From the NCBI GenBank assembly GCA_017406005.1, contig JAFQZI010000069.1, positions 86,176-150,175 on the forward strand: a stretch of 64,000 bases of DNA, written 5' to 3'. Below the pieces are notes generated by a model. That model made no database searches and was not told where the DNA came from. It saw only the letters and a program-made list of their open reading frames with translations. Shown piece after piece: positions 24,275 to 34,730 of this stretch (within the stretch, counting starts at the first letter, position 1; the number at the start of each line of letters is the position of its first letter). Made by a program: the position numbers and the translations under genes. This DNA comes from Oscillospiraceae bacterium (GTDB lineage Bacteria > Bacillota > Clostridia > Oscillospirales > Oscillospiraceae).

Positions 24275-24793
24275 TCATTTTTTCTGAGCTGCAAATAGCT
24301 TGGAAAAATACTTCTTCATCTCACGCCCTGCCGGGTTCGTCCAGACCTTTTCGTCATTCACATCGACGGCCGTGGTAAGCAGACACGTATAGCCCCAGAG
24401 GGACCAGTGATAGGATTTCTGAAATTTGCGGGAAACAATAGCTTTCAGAGCGTCCTGCTCAAATTCGTTTGCGATGAAGATTACCTTGATGTTGGTGTAC
24501 TGGTGTTCTTTATGCGGTTTCACCCTCGGGAGCCCTTCCTCCAGCGCATACTGGATACAGGCATCCGCACTCGCTTTGTCAAAGGTGTCCGCAGAGAAAA
24601 CATAGACGAATTCATTTGTCTCATTCCCGTAGTATTTGACGCTTTTGGTCAGCCAGTACCGCTCATCACGCTTATAAAAATCGGCACGGAACGAGATAGG
24701 GAATTCCTCCGGCAGATTCTCTCTGATGATATTATAATAGGCTGCGTAAGAATCCTCAAGGACACCGAGGAAAGCCAGACGGTCAAAAGCCAT
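24275..24793 (-). CDS. Conserved-looking protein of unknown function (172 aa)
   Basis: A soluble alpha/beta protein with no signal peptide: FRADFYKRDERYWLTKSVKYYGNETNEFVYVFSA, then VKVIFIANEFEQDALKAIVSRKFQKSYHWSLWGYT. The ATG at 24793 has GGAG 6 nt upstream. It lies just upstream of cstA in the same direction (gap about 55 bp), so the two may be cotranscribed. I recognise no family or catalytic motif. Confidence 0.8.
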   Translation of the reverse strand: MAFDRLAFLGVLEDSYAAYYNIIRENLPEEFPISFRADFYKRDERYWLTKSVKYYGNETNEFVYVFSADTFDKASADACIQYALEEGLPRVKPHKEHQYTNIKVIFIANEFEQDALKAIVSRKFQKSYHWSLWGYTCLLTTAVDVNDEKVWTNPAGREMKKYFSKLFAAQKK

Positions 24794-24939
24794 AAACAAC
24801 TCCAGGGGGAAATTATGAACAAATTATTTCGAAAGACATAATACCCCTAATCCAGATAAAATTCAATAGTAATTTCTACAAAAAACAACAATTTTTTTAT
24901 TTTTTTCTATTTTATGTTAACTATTTCTTTGATTTTCCA

Positions 24940-24968
24940 TTGCATGATAACTGAAAATGTAGTAGAAT
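24940..24968 (+). promoter_or_regulatory. Promoter of the THUMP methyltransferase gene
   Basis: TTGCAT (24940-24945), 17 nt and TAGAAT (24963-24968). Confidence 0.6.
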
Positions 24969-25000
24969 CCAGAATAAATAATCAACATATGGAGATTTTT

Positions 25001-26113
25001 ATGCAAAACAGAAACTGTGTACCCTGTCTTCTCGGCCTGGAGGGCCCGATCAGTGATGAACTGAAAAGGCTTGACCTGACCGGCATTGCCGCTGAAAACG
25101 GCAGGGTTTATTTTGACGGCGACGAGCGTGCGATCGCAGCTGCCAATATCTGCCTGCGCATCGGAGAACGTGTTCTGATCGAGGTTGGCAGGTTTTCCGC
25201 CGTTACATTTGACCAGCTTTTTGAGAGCGTAAAAGCCCTTCCCTGGGAAAACTATCTGCCGAAGGATGCCGCCTTTCCCGTAAAGGGCTATTGCCTCAAC
25301 TCCACCCTGATGTCTGTGCCGGACTGCCAGAAGATCATCAAAAAGGCAATTGTTGAGCGCTTGAAGCAGAAGTACCATGTCAGCTGGTTCGAAGAGAGCG
25401 GCCCCATCCACCAGATCCAGTTTTGCGTCATGAAGGACAATGTTTCCGTCTGTATCGACACCTCGGGAGACGGCCTTCACAAACGCGGTTACCGCCCTGC
25501 CCATAACGCTGCTCCGCTGAAAGAGACAATGGCTGCCGCCATGGTTACTTTCTCACGGTATCGCGGCCGGGAGGACTTCGGTGATCCTTTCTGCGGGAGC
25601 GGAACCATCCCCATTGAAGCTGCCCTGATTGCAAGAAATATCGCACCGGGCCTTCACCGTTCTTTCTCGGCAGAACAGTGGCGGGAAGCGGACAAAGGCG
25701 TCTGGCAGGAGGTGCGGGAGGAAGCGCGTTCCCGGGAATTCCACGGCAATTATCACATTTTCGGCAGTGATATTGACCCTGCTGCCATCCGAATCGCAAA
25801 GGAAAACGCCGAACGTGCCGGTGTTGCTGACATTGTGCAATTTGACGTAGCCGATGCCATGCAGTTTTCCCGCAAAACGGAAAACGGCATTCTTGTGACC
25901 AATCCCCCGTACGGAGAGCGGATCATGGAAAAGCAGGAAGCGGAATCCCTCTACCGGGGGTTCGGAAAGGCATGGGCAGCCACGGAAAACTGGAAGCTCT
26001 ACCTGCTCTCTTCCCACACGGAATTTGAACGCACTTTCGGTAGACAGGCCGATAAAAAACGCAAGCTATACAACGGCATGATCAAATGCGATCTGTTTAT
26101 GTATTTTAAGTGA
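25001..26113 (+). CDS. THUMP-domain class I RNA methyltransferase (RlmL/YpsC type)
   Basis: This 370-residue protein has an N-terminal THUMP RNA-binding region (about 1-160) and a Rossmann methyltransferase. The catalytic motif is VTNPPYGERI (about 295), typical of enzymes methylating the N2 of guanosine; DPFCGSGTIPIEAALIARN is the SAM-binding loop. Homologues such as B. subtilis YpsC and the N-terminal half of E. coli RlmL act on 23S rRNA. The ATG at 25001 is preferred, with GGAG 7 nt upstream; this gives the usual family length. It overlaps the run-in to the lipid kinase gene, likely an operon. Confidence 0.9.
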   Translation: MQNRNCVPCLLGLEGPISDELKRLDLTGIAAENGRVYFDGDERAIAAANICLRIGERVLIEVGRFSAVTFDQLFESVKALPWENYLPKDAAFPVKGYCLNSTLMSVPDCQKIIKKAIVERLKQKYHVSWFEESGPIHQIQFCVMKDNVSVCIDTSGDGLHKRGYRPAHNAAPLKETMAAAMVTFSRYRGREDFGDPFCGSGTIPIEAALIARNIAPGLHRSFSAEQWREADKGVWQEVREEARSREFHGNYHIFGSDIDPAAIRIAKENAERAGVADIVQFDVADAMQFSRKTENGILVTNPPYGERIMEKQEAESLYRGFGKAWAATENWKLYLLSSHTEFERTFGRQADKKRKLYNGMIKCDLFMYFK

Positions 26114-26145
26114 GGGAAGGCAATAAGGAAGGAGAATTTTTAATT

Positions 26146-27057
26146 ATGAAACATTTTTTCATCGTCAATCCTGTTGCCGGGGGGAAAGACAGCACGGAAG
26201 TCATCCGCGCCATGGCACTCTCTGCCTTCTCCCAGAGTGACGAGTCCTTTGAGCTGATCTGTACAACAGGCCCGCATGATGCGGAAGAAACCGTCAGGCG
26301 TATCGCCGAGAGCGGGGAGCAGGCCCGTATTTATGCCTGCGGGGGTGACGGCACTTTCAGTGAATGTGTGAACGGTGCTGCCGGCTATGACAATATAGCC
26401 CTCGCGCCGATTCCGATCGGGACGGGAAATGACTTCTGCCGGATGTTCGGTGAAGAGGGCAGGTTCTATCTGGATCTCCCGGCGCTGCTGCAGGGCTCAA
26501 CCCATAAAATCGATCTGATATCCGTTAACGGCAGGTATTCCGCCTGCATCTGCTCTGTCGGGATCGACGCGAGAGTCGGCACCAACGTGCACAAATATAC
26601 CTCACTTCCCTTCTGCCGCGGAGGCGGGGCATATGTGGTTTCAGCCGTTGTGGAGCTGCTCAAAGGCATTACCCGCCCGATGAAGCTCACCTGCGGAGAT
26701 TTCTCTTATGACGGGAAGGCAACCCTCTGCTGCGTATGCAACGGCCGCCACTACGGCGGCGGCTTCAATCCTTCTCCTGACGCGATGCCGGATGACGGGA
26801 TTCTGGATATCTATTTTGTGCGGGATATGAATCTCCTCCAGGTTGCCACCGCGATCGGGAAATATGCCAAAGGCCAGGCGGATCTTTTCCCGCAGTATAT
26901 CACTCATCTGAAAGGCGACAGCGTTACCATTGAATTTGCGGAAGAAGAAGTGATCAATGCCGACGGAGAAGCGATCTTCGCAAAGAAAGCCAATATAAAG
27001 CTAATACCCGGGGCACTGAACCTCATTGTTCCGGATGGAGTAACCTTTTTTGATTAA
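26146..27057 (+). CDS. Lipid kinase, diacylglycerol kinase family (YegS/BmrU-like)
   Basis: This 303-residue protein has the DAGK catalytic signature: FIVNPVAGGKDS at the N-terminus, ACGGDGTFSECVNG and PIGTGNDFCR (ATP and lipid binding), and GGGFNPSPDAMPDDGILD. Such enzymes transfer phosphate from ATP to diacylglycerol or a related lipid at the membrane. AGGAG is about 11 nt before the ATG at 26146, slightly far. It follows the methyltransferase gene by 32 nt, so they are probably cotranscribed. A second family member lies at 51.1 kb. Confidence 0.92.
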   Translation: MKHFFIVNPVAGGKDSTEVIRAMALSAFSQSDESFELICTTGPHDAEETVRRIAESGEQARIYACGGDGTFSECVNGAAGYDNIALAPIPIGTGNDFCRMFGEEGRFYLDLPALLQGSTHKIDLISVNGRYSACICSVGIDARVGTNVHKYTSLPFCRGGGAYVVSAVVELLKGITRPMKLTCGDFSYDGKATLCCVCNGRHYGGGFNPSPDAMPDDGILDIYFVRDMNLLQVATAIGKYAKGQADLFPQYITHLKGDSVTIEFAEEEVINADGEAIFAKKANIKLIPGALNLIVPDGVTFFD

Positions 27058-27091
27058 AAAACAGCACCCTTACGGGTGCTGTCGATTTTTA
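27058..27091. terminator. Bidirectional terminator between lipid kinase and groEL
   Basis: ACAGCACCC-TTAC-GGGTGCTGT (27061-27082) with A and T runs on either side. Confidence 0.9.
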
Positions 27092-27111
27092 TGGAGTTTT
27101 CCGTTTGGGGA

Positions 27112-28740
<1,629 letters not shown>

Positions 28741-28756
28741 TCAAACGCCTCCTAAA

Positions 28757-29041
28757 TTATTCAATCACAGCAAGGATATCGCTCTGGCGGACGATGGTGT
28801 ACTCCACATCCTCAAGCTTCACTTTGCTGCCGCTGTATTTGCCGACAAGAACATTCTGGCCGACTTTGACCGTCATGACGACTTCATTGCCATCCACAAC
28901 GCCGCCGGGGCCGACTTCAACAACTTCGTAAACTTCCGGCTTCTCCTGTGCGCTCTGGGTGAGCAGGATGCCGCCGGCAGTCTTCTCTTCTGCCTTGTTC
29001 TGCTTCAGAATAACTCTGTCAGCCAAAGGATTCAGCTTCAT
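28757..29041 (-). CDS. groES: Co-chaperonin GroES
   Basis: This 94-residue protein has the GroES beta-barrel (LADRVILKQNKAEEKTAGGI) with the mobile loop (TAGGILLTQSAQEKP) and the ending VEYTIVRQSDILAVIE. The ATG at 29041 is chosen because GGAGG lies about 10 nt upstream and the family starts here; a longer frame to 29071 is ignored. First gene of the operon. Confidence 0.97.
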   Translation of the reverse strand: MKLNPLADRVILKQNKAEEKTAGGILLTQSAQEKPEVYEVVEVGPGGVVDGNEVVMTVKVGQNVLVGKYSGSKVKLEDVEYTIVRQSDILAVIE

Positions 29042-29091
29042 TTTTTCTATACCTCCAAAAAATATTAACAATTAATGCCTGATTTTTCAGG

Positions 29092-29118
29092 TTAGCACTC
29101 ATATCTCTCGAGTGCTAA
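29092..29118. promoter_or_regulatory. CIRCE operator (HrcA site) of groESL
   Basis: TTAGCACTC-N9-GAGTGCTAA, a perfect match to the CIRCE consensus. It is bound by the HrcA repressor in Firmicutes; no hrcA gene is in the window. Confidence 0.97.
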
Positions 29119-29121
29119 TGT

Positions 29122-29149
29122 ATCATACCACAATTTCAAAAAAATGCAA
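29122..29149 (-). promoter_or_regulatory. Promoter of groESL
   Basis: Minus-strand TTGCAT (29149-29144), 16 nt and TATGAT (29127-29122), immediately upstream of CIRCE. Confidence 0.8.
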
Positions 29150-29207
29150 GCACTAAAATGTTGATTTTTTGTGAACGTTGCGGATATAATGTTTTCGGGT
29201 GATAAAA

Positions 29208-29687
29208 ATGAGAAATACTTCCCTTTGCTATCTGGAAAACAGCGGAAGGTATCTGATGCTGCACCGTGTCAAAAAAGAAGTGGATGAAAACAAAGACAAA
29301 TGGATCGGCATCGGAGGCAAGTTCGAAGAAGGCGAAAGCCCGGAAGACTGTGCCGTGCGGGAGATCGAGGAAGAGACAGGCATGGTCTTTTCCCCGGAAG
29401 AGATGCGTTACCGCGCCGTGGTGACGTTTGTTTCCGACGAGTGGGGCACGGAATATATGCACCTGTTCACTGCCTCTGCAGATCACAGAAGGCTCCTTCA
29501 GCTATGCGGCAGGGAAAATGAAGAGGGCACCCTGGAATGGGTGCCCGTCGAAAAAGTGGAATCACTCCCCATCTGGGAGGGAGACAGGATCTTCCTGCGC
29601 CTTCTTGCGAAGGATGCGCCGTTTTTCTCGCTGAAGCTGGAATATCGGGGAGATATGCTTATCAGGCATACGCTATACAATTCATAA
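29208..29687 (+). CDS. Nudix hydrolase, MutT-like
   Basis: This 159-residue protein has the complete Nudix box: GGKFEEGESPEDC then AVREIEEETGM, with all Glu that bind magnesium. The fold continues with YRAVVTFVSDEWGTEYMHLF. Members hydrolyse nucleoside diphosphates linked to another group, often 8-oxo-dGTP. The ATG at 29208 has GGGTGA upstream; GTG at 29199 is the alternative. A promoter (TTGATT 29161-29166, TATAAT 29185-29190) precedes it, divergent from groESL. Confidence 0.92.
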   Translation: MRNTSLCYLENSGRYLMLHRVKKEVDENKDKWIGIGGKFEEGESPEDCAVREIEEETGMVFSPEEMRYRAVVTFVSDEWGTEYMHLFTASADHRRLLQLCGRENEEGTLEWVPVEKVESLPIWEGDRIFLRLLAKDAPFFSLKLEYRGDMLIRHTLYNS

Positions 29688-29694
29688 TAAGAGC

Positions 29695-29786
29695 CGGTTC
29701 CCAACCTCATCCCCCGTTGCTTCGCAACGGTCCCCCTTCCCCGCTAGGGGAAGGTTATATAAGGTATTATTCTTGATAGGGAACCG
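29695..29786. repeat. MITE-like palindromic element
   Basis: Terminal inverted repeat CGGTTCCC (29695-29702) / GGGAACCG (29779-29786) encloses two perfect hairpins, CCGTTGC-TTC-GCAACGG (29714-29730) and CCTTCCCC-GCTA-GGGGAAGG (29735-29754). About 92 bp, no coding capacity. Similar hairpin pairs are scattered in many Clostridia. Confidence 0.7.
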
Positions 29787-29787
29787 C

Positions 29788-30753
29788 TTACTCCCCGTCT
29801 TTCAGGCCGTGGTTGTAGATGCGCTTCTCGAGAGAAAACACTTTTTCACTGAATTTGCCTGCAGGAAGGTTTTCAAAGGTCTCGGCATAGATTTCCATGC
29901 GGCTGTCGAGCAGGTCGATATAGGAGAGAAGTTCCGCCTCCGCGATACTCGGGATTACAGCTGCACCGAACTCCGGCGTGCCGTGGTGTGAGAGCAGCAT
30001 ATGGCGCAGAAGGAGCAGCTTCTCTTCCGGGATTTCCAGCTGCCGCCCGACCTCTCCGACTTCTTCCGCTCCCAGGACCAGATGCCCGATCAGCATGCCC
30101 TCCGTTGATTTATCGGTTACCAGACCGAAATCGGAAAAATCATATTCCCGCTCCTTGCCGAAGTCATGCAGGAGGGTGCCTGCAAGAAGCAGGCTTCTGT
30201 TGATAATGGCAGGATAGCACTCCGTTGCAAGAAAATCAGCAATACGGAGCATCGATGATGTGTGCATCAGCAGTCCCGAAAGGAAGCTGTGGTGCACATT
30301 TTTTGCTGCAGGGATTTTCCCGAAGGAGGCGATATGCCGGTCCAGCATCACACTGCAGAGGTTCCGGTAGTCTTCGTCCTCCATGGATGCGATCAGATCC
30401 TGCACATATTCCATCTCTTTTACGGAGTCGATCGGCGCCGTCGGGACGAGATCTTCCAGCGCATAGCTGTCTTTCTCCTCCGCAAGGCGGATCTTCCGGA
30501 TGTTGAGCTGCAGGCTACCCTTGAATTCCGTCACCTCTCCGCGGATCTTCACGATTTTTCCTTCTTCCGCCGGGGTGACTTTTCCGTTATAGTCCCACAT
30601 CTTGGCATCGATTTTCCCGGACGCATCTGAAAGAGAGGCACTCAGGTAGAGTTTTCCTGTTGTTGACGTGCGCAGAGTCGCCGCACTCAGAATGTAAAAC
30701 CCCTCTACTTCGTCCCCTTTTTCCATATAAGCAAGCTGTTTGTTGTATTCCAT
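29788..30753 (-). CDS. YhaM-like 3'-5' exoribonuclease (OB fold and HD domain)
   Basis: This 321-residue protein has an N-terminal OB-like nucleic-acid-binding part (about 10-95; LYLSASLSDASGKIDAKMWD) and an HD phosphohydrolase domain with NVHHSFLSGLLMHTSSM, LLHDFGK and LSHHG. B. subtilis YhaM and S. aureus Cbf1 share this order and trim RNA or DNA from the 3' end with Mn/Co. The ATG at 30753 is preferred to GTG at 30762, as the latter overlaps the AGGAG. It lies close behind the surface protein gene on the same strand but is not obviously linked. Confidence 0.9.
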   Translation of the reverse strand: MEYNKQLAYMEKGDEVEGFYILSAATLRTSTTGKLYLSASLSDASGKIDAKMWDYNGKVTPAEEGKIVKIRGEVTEFKGSLQLNIRKIRLAEEKDSYALEDLVPTAPIDSVKEMEYVQDLIASMEDEDYRNLCSVMLDRHIASFGKIPAAKNVHHSFLSGLLMHTSSMLRIADFLATECYPAIINRSLLLAGTLLHDFGKEREYDFSDFGLVTDKSTEGMLIGHLVLGAEEVGEVGRQLEIPEEKLLLLRHMLLSHHGTPEFGAAVIPSIAEAELLSYIDLLDSRMEIYAETFENLPAGKFSEKVFSLEKRIYNHGLKDGE

Positions 30754-30786
30754 ATCATTCACTCCTGATTTTCGCTTATTCGGTCA

Positions 30787-33489
30787 TTATTTAAACATCT
30801 TTCTTTTCCTCCGGAGCACAGCAAAGGCTGCAGCCCCCGATATGCCGGAGAGCAGAAATGCCGCCAGCAACGGTTCAAGCGGCTGATCCCCCGTGCGCGG
30901 TCTGTCCCGCATGGACTGCACATAGAAGGGTCTCGATATTCTTCCCACAGAGGCGTAGGAAACAGACAGCGTGTGCTTACCCTGATAGAGTGAGGCCATA
31001 AGCTGGCGCGTAAAAACAAAGGCCGTTCCCCCGTCTGATGCTCCGTACGACCAGTTTCGCTGCGCACCGGAAGCCTGCGGGATTACCACTCCGTCGATCT
31101 CTATGGTCGGGTATTCCGTGGAAGGTGCGGTCGTCTTCACGAGGAAGGTATCCGACCAGTCGTAATACCAGACACCGTTGTTATCCATATAGCTGATGGC
31201 ATAGGAAATCCTCTGTCCGGTGCTGCTCGTCCCGATGCCGTTTACCGTTATCTTGCAGTACGCCTTTGCACCGCTCTTCGCCGCCAGGGTAATCATTGCT
31301 GAGCCGTTCCCGATCGGGGTGATCTGGAAGCTCTGATCTTCCGGTGAGAGGTCGACGCGGATGATGTTTCGCACAGGGTCTGAAGATTCTATCGTCACTT
31401 CTTTATCCGTGGCATTGGTCGGATAAAACCAGTATTTCACTGTGCGCAGGCCGGGGATCGATGTCAGGGTCACATTTTCCTGGTCAAGCTGAATAGCCGT
31501 CACCGGGATTTTTTCTTCCGCCTTTACTGTCAGCCTGCAGCTTGCTTCCGATACCTGCGCTCCGTACGGATTATAGGCTTTTGCCGTAACCATTGCAGTT
31601 CCCGGTGTTTTGCCCGTCACCGTACCCATCAGCTCGTCTACCCAGGCTACCATGCTGTTGCTGCAGTACCAGCGGAGGGAATACCCTGCCGGGACGGATG
31701 CTGAAAGCGTGCGTGTTTCCCCTACATTTATTGTAATGTCGGAAGGCGATGCGGAAAGCACCCGCGACGTGATATAGACATATTTTCTCAGGTAATTCCC
31801 CGCATCGGCGCTGTCCGCCTCGAAGGCATCTGAAGTGAGATCCGAAACCCGGATCAGCGGTGTATACCCCGAAAAGGCAGGCATGGCGGAAAATGCTCCG
31901 CCCGCACCTTCCGCAAGCACTTCCCCGCCGGAGATCGTCGTCGGGGCAAAAATCCCCACGGATCCTTTTGCACCGTAAACCGCATGGGCATCCAGCGCAC
32001 CGCCCGTCATCATAAGAGCCTTTGAAGCGATTCCACAGCTGGCCCCTCCGGACGACGCGCCGCCTTTCGCGCTCAGCGTTCCTCCGTTGGAAACGGAGTT
32101 CTCTGCATAGAGGCCTGTGCTGTCATTGCCGCTGCTGCCCGCGGAACAGTCGGCCGTGCCGTTATTTGTGAATCCGCCTGCCCAGACGCCCCGACTCTTA
32201 TCCGAAGCGCTTTTCCCCTCGGCAGCGAGCTTTGCCTGGTATTCCACCGTGACAGTTCCGGTTGACAAAACACCCACGCTGCTTCCGCCGGAATAACAGT
32301 CCCCTCCGCGAGCGGTGACGGCACCGCCGGCGGCAGAATTGATTGTTTTTACTGTCAGAGAATTGCAGCGGATTCCGCAGGATTCAGCTGCGCTTCCTCC
32401 CGCTGCGGCGAGCAAGCCATCCACCTCAAGCAGCCCGGAGACATACACACCTGTACTCGACGCTGTTCCACCCTGGGAGTAAGCGGCAACATTCGTATCG
32501 CTTCCGATTCTCAGATTTCCGTTTACCGCTATTGCACAGGATTCGTTAACCGGTGGAACTGAAACCGTGAGAGTATCTCCGGAAGAATAGGAAGAAATCG
32601 TCAGGTCTGTTTCACTGGAAATACCGATATTTATCCCGGTACTCCCGTAAACTGTATTGTCTCCCGCAAAAAGAATCGTGAACGGCGACGTTGTTTTTAT
32701 TGTAATATTACCGTTAATTGTGGCGTTTTTCAGGAAAAGTGTATTACGGTCAGGAAGATAGGAGATAGCATACTGTTGTTCCAGGATGTTATCCATATTG
32801 GAACTCGACACCTGTATTCCCCCGACCCAGATCGGATACAGTGTTGGGATCGTAATCGTTATTTCCACATCAGATAAAGGCTCCGCAAAAATAGGGATAG
32901 AATAGTTACCTTCACTATCTTTCAGACTCTGGGGGCTTTCAGTCAGAAACCCTTCCGGATGAGCGCTGCTATACTCCATGTATTTATATTTGTAATCACA
33001 TCTGTCTGGTATAACTCCATCCGGCAAATTCAGTACCAAACGCACATAATCTCCGTTTTTTACAGTGCTTCCTTTTGCAGCCGCTTCTCCATTAATCCAG
33101 ACAGCCTGAATAAACTGCCCAGTCGAATCGCTCCATGTCAGATGGGCAACTTGCGTTTCTGTTGCATCAGTTCTCAGCATCGGCTGCTGTACAGCCAGAT
33201 TCGGCACACTCTGCGTGACGGCAAAGGATTGTGTTAAATCGTCATGCGGCACGGACTGCGGAACAGTCTGCAGGTCGTTTTGCTGTGTTGTTTGATTCGC
33301 TGCGAAAATATTGCTGCCCGAGAGCGTTGCACTGTCTGTACTCGTCTGCCCGGCGGAAACTGCTCCCCCTCCGATGGTGTATCCGTTCAGGTCATACCCA
33401 CTCTGCCCCCATGCAAAGGCAGGCAAAGATGCCGTAAACAGGGCGGCAATCAGAACAAGCGCTATTCCCTTCCTGATTTTCACAACCAT
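30787..33489 (-). CDS. Surface protein with Big_2-like domain and RDRPxTGD sorting signal (900 aa)
   Basis: Signal peptide at residues 1-28 (IRKGIALVLIAALFTASLPAFAWG). About 60-200: a beta-rich region with SDSTGQFIQAVWINGEAA. About 200-590: Gly/Ser-rich strands (GGAVTARGGDCYSGGSS), perhaps beta-helical and resembling the start of the protein at 57.8 kb. About 590-760: two Big_2-like Ig domains (SPSDITINVGETRTLSASVPAG; VTLTSIPGLRTVKYWFYPTNATD). The last 150 residues begin NGVWYYDWSDTF and end in SMRDRPRTGD, a hydrophobic helix and LRRKRK, the layout of a sortase substrate with a variant motif. GGAGAC precedes the ATG at 33489. No sortase in the window. Confidence 0.85.
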   Translation of the reverse strand: MVVKIRKGIALVLIAALFTASLPAFAWGQSGYDLNGYTIGGGAVSAGQTSTDSATLSGSNIFAANQTTQQNDLQTVPQSVPHDDLTQSFAVTQSVPNLAVQQPMLRTDATETQVAHLTWSDSTGQFIQAVWINGEAAAKGSTVKNGDYVRLVLNLPDGVIPDRCDYKYKYMEYSSAHPEGFLTESPQSLKDSEGNYSIPIFAEPLSDVEITITIPTLYPIWVGGIQVSSSNMDNILEQQYAISYLPDRNTLFLKNATINGNITIKTTSPFTILFAGDNTVYGSTGINIGISSETDLTISSYSSGDTLTVSVPPVNESCAIAVNGNLRIGSDTNVAAYSQGGTASSTGVYVSGLLEVDGLLAAAGGSAAESCGIRCNSLTVKTINSAAGGAVTARGGDCYSGGSSVGVLSTGTVTVEYQAKLAAEGKSASDKSRGVWAGGFTNNGTADCSAGSSGNDSTGLYAENSVSNGGTLSAKGGASSGGASCGIASKALMMTGGALDAHAVYGAKGSVGIFAPTTISGGEVLAEGAGGAFSAMPAFSGYTPLIRVSDLTSDAFEADSADAGNYLRKYVYITSRVLSASPSDITINVGETRTLSASVPAGYSLRWYCSNSMVAWVDELMGTVTGKTPGTAMVTAKAYNPYGAQVSEASCRLTVKAEEKIPVTAIQLDQENVTLTSIPGLRTVKYWFYPTNATDKEVTIESSDPVRNIIRVDLSPEDQSFQITPIGNGSAMITLAAKSGAKAYCKITVNGIGTSSTGQRISYAISYMDNNGVWYYDWSDTFLVKTTAPSTEYPTIEIDGVVIPQASGAQRNWSYGASDGGTAFVFTRQLMASLYQGKHTLSVSYASVGRISRPFYVQSMRDRPRTGDQPLEPLLAAFLLSGISGAAAFAVLRRKRKMFK

Positions 33490-33530
33490 CGAAGTCTCCT
33501 CCAGATTTCCGAAGACATAATTCCAATTGT

Positions 33531-33559
33531 ATTGTACCACTATTTTTAAATTATGTAAA
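33531..33559 (-). promoter_or_regulatory. Promoter of the 30.8-kb surface protein gene
   Basis: Minus-strand TTTACA (33559-33554), 17 nt and TACAAT (33536-33531). Confidence 0.55.
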
Positions 33560-33572
33560 CAGTTTTATTCAA

Positions 33573-33601
33573 TTGATTTTTTATATTATAAGGTATATAC
33601 T
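33573..33601 (+). promoter_or_regulatory. Promoter of the Mrp/Mbh-like operon
   Basis: TTGATT (33573-33578), 17 nt and TATACT (33596-33601), 43 nt before the first gene of a tightly packed ten-gene operon. Confidence 0.6.
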
Positions 33602-33643
33602 TCAGTTGTTAAATCAGTTTTTTACGCAAAGGATGGATGTGAA

Positions 33644-34123
33644 ATGTTCCTGCTCTGCCTCCTCCTGTGGATTCTTTTCAACGGCAGAATCACGCTTGAA
33701 ATCCTGCTGTTCGGCATTGCTGTTTCGGCGGCAGTCTATGCCGTGAGCTGCGCGCTGCTCGGTTACAGTGTCCAAAAGGATCTGGCGCTTGCCAAAAAGC
33801 TCCCGGACGTAATCCTTCTGTTCTTCGTGCTGCTGAGAGAAATCGTCAAATCCAACCTCGGTGTTATTAAAGCCGTATACAGCCGGCAGCAGCCGCAGCC
33901 GCATTATACCGAATTTGAAACAACACTCAAAAAAACCGGTACGCGCGTCGCCCTGGCCGATTGCATTACCCTCACACCGGGGACCATCACCGGCACCCTG
34001 GACGGAAGCCATTACATCATTCACTGCCTGAACCAGGAAATGCTGGATGGCCTGGAACCGGAGAAACGTATTTTTACCGGCCAGCTGATAAAGTTTGAGG
34101 ATGGCGGGGAGGTGCAGCCATGA
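33644..34123 (+). CDS. mrpE: Cation/proton antiporter subunit MrpE/MnhE
   Basis: This 159-residue protein has the MnhE layout: two hydrophobic N-terminal helices (FLLCLLLWILFNGRITLEI, then a second near 45) and a cytoplasmic beta-rich C-terminus with LADCITLTPGTITGTLDG, the family signature. AAAGGATGG lies upstream. First gene of the operon; its stop overlaps the next start (ATGA). MrpE is needed for assembly of Mrp complexes but does not itself carry the ion path. Confidence 0.93.
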   Translation: MFLLCLLLWILFNGRITLEILLFGIAVSAAVYAVSCALLGYSVQKDLALAKKLPDVILLFFVLLREIVKSNLGVIKAVYSRQQPQPHYTEFETTLKKTGTRVALADCITLTPGTITGTLDGSHYIIHCLNQEMLDGLEPEKRIFTGQLIKFEDGGEVQP

Positions 34124-34404
34124 CCTATACCTCCCTGACGCATTCCCTCTTTACGGTTGTGATCGGCATCCTTTCTATCGGAGCGCTGGCCTGTCTTATC
34201 CGTGCGATCCTCGGCCCGTCAACAGCCGACCGGCTCATCGCCGTAAATATGACCGGCACGCAGGTGATCTGCCTGATCTGTATTCTGGCCGCCCGCTCCG
34301 GTGAATACGGGTTTGCCGATGTTGCCGTGATTTATGCAATGCTCAGCTTCCTCGCCGTGGCGGTGCTGACGAGAATTTTATCCGGAAGGGGGCAGAAAAA
34401 GTGA
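34120..34404 (+). CDS. mrpF: Antiporter subunit MrpF/MnhF
   Basis: This 94-residue, three-helix protein has the family motifs IRAILGPSTADRLIAVN and GFADVAVIYAMLSFLAVAVL. It overlaps mrpE and the next gene by 4 nt each, so translation is coupled along the operon. Confidence 0.92.
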   Translation: MTYTSLTHSLFTVVIGILSIGALACLIRAILGPSTADRLIAVNMTGTQVICLICILAARSGEYGFADVAVIYAMLSFLAVAVLTRILSGRGQKK

Positions 34405-34730
34405 CAGCTGCGGAATGGATCCGTTTTCTCTTCGGCGCAGTATGCATGCTGTGCGGAAGCTTCCTTATGGTCACGGCCGTGATCGGCAATTACCGCTTCC
34501 GCAACGCTCCCTGCCGCATGCACGCCGCCGGCCTCGGTGATACGCTCGGCATTCTGCTGCTCTTTCTCGGGCTCCTTGTTCTATGCGGCTTCTCTGTTTT
34601 CACACTGAAGCTCGCCGTGATCCTTCTTCTGCTGTGGATCACAAGCCCGGTCGTCACCCATCTGATCATGCGCATGCAGATTGAAAATGGTTTCAGTGCC
34701 GACGGTCAAAAGGAGGGCAAAACAAAATGA
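34401..34730 (+). CDS. mrpG: Antiporter subunit MrpG/MnhG
   Basis: This 109-residue, three-helix protein has FLFGAVCMLCGSFLMVTAVIG and FRNAPCRMHAAGLGDTLGI, the MnhG signature. The start is GTG (34401), overlapping the stop of mrpF. Mrp E, F and G together line the lipid-facing side of the complex. Confidence 0.92.
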   Translation: MTAAEWIRFLFGAVCMLCGSFLMVTAVIGNYRFRNAPCRMHAAGLGDTLGILLLFLGLLVLCGFSVFTLKLAVILLLLWITSPVVTHLIMRMQIENGFSADGQKEGKTK

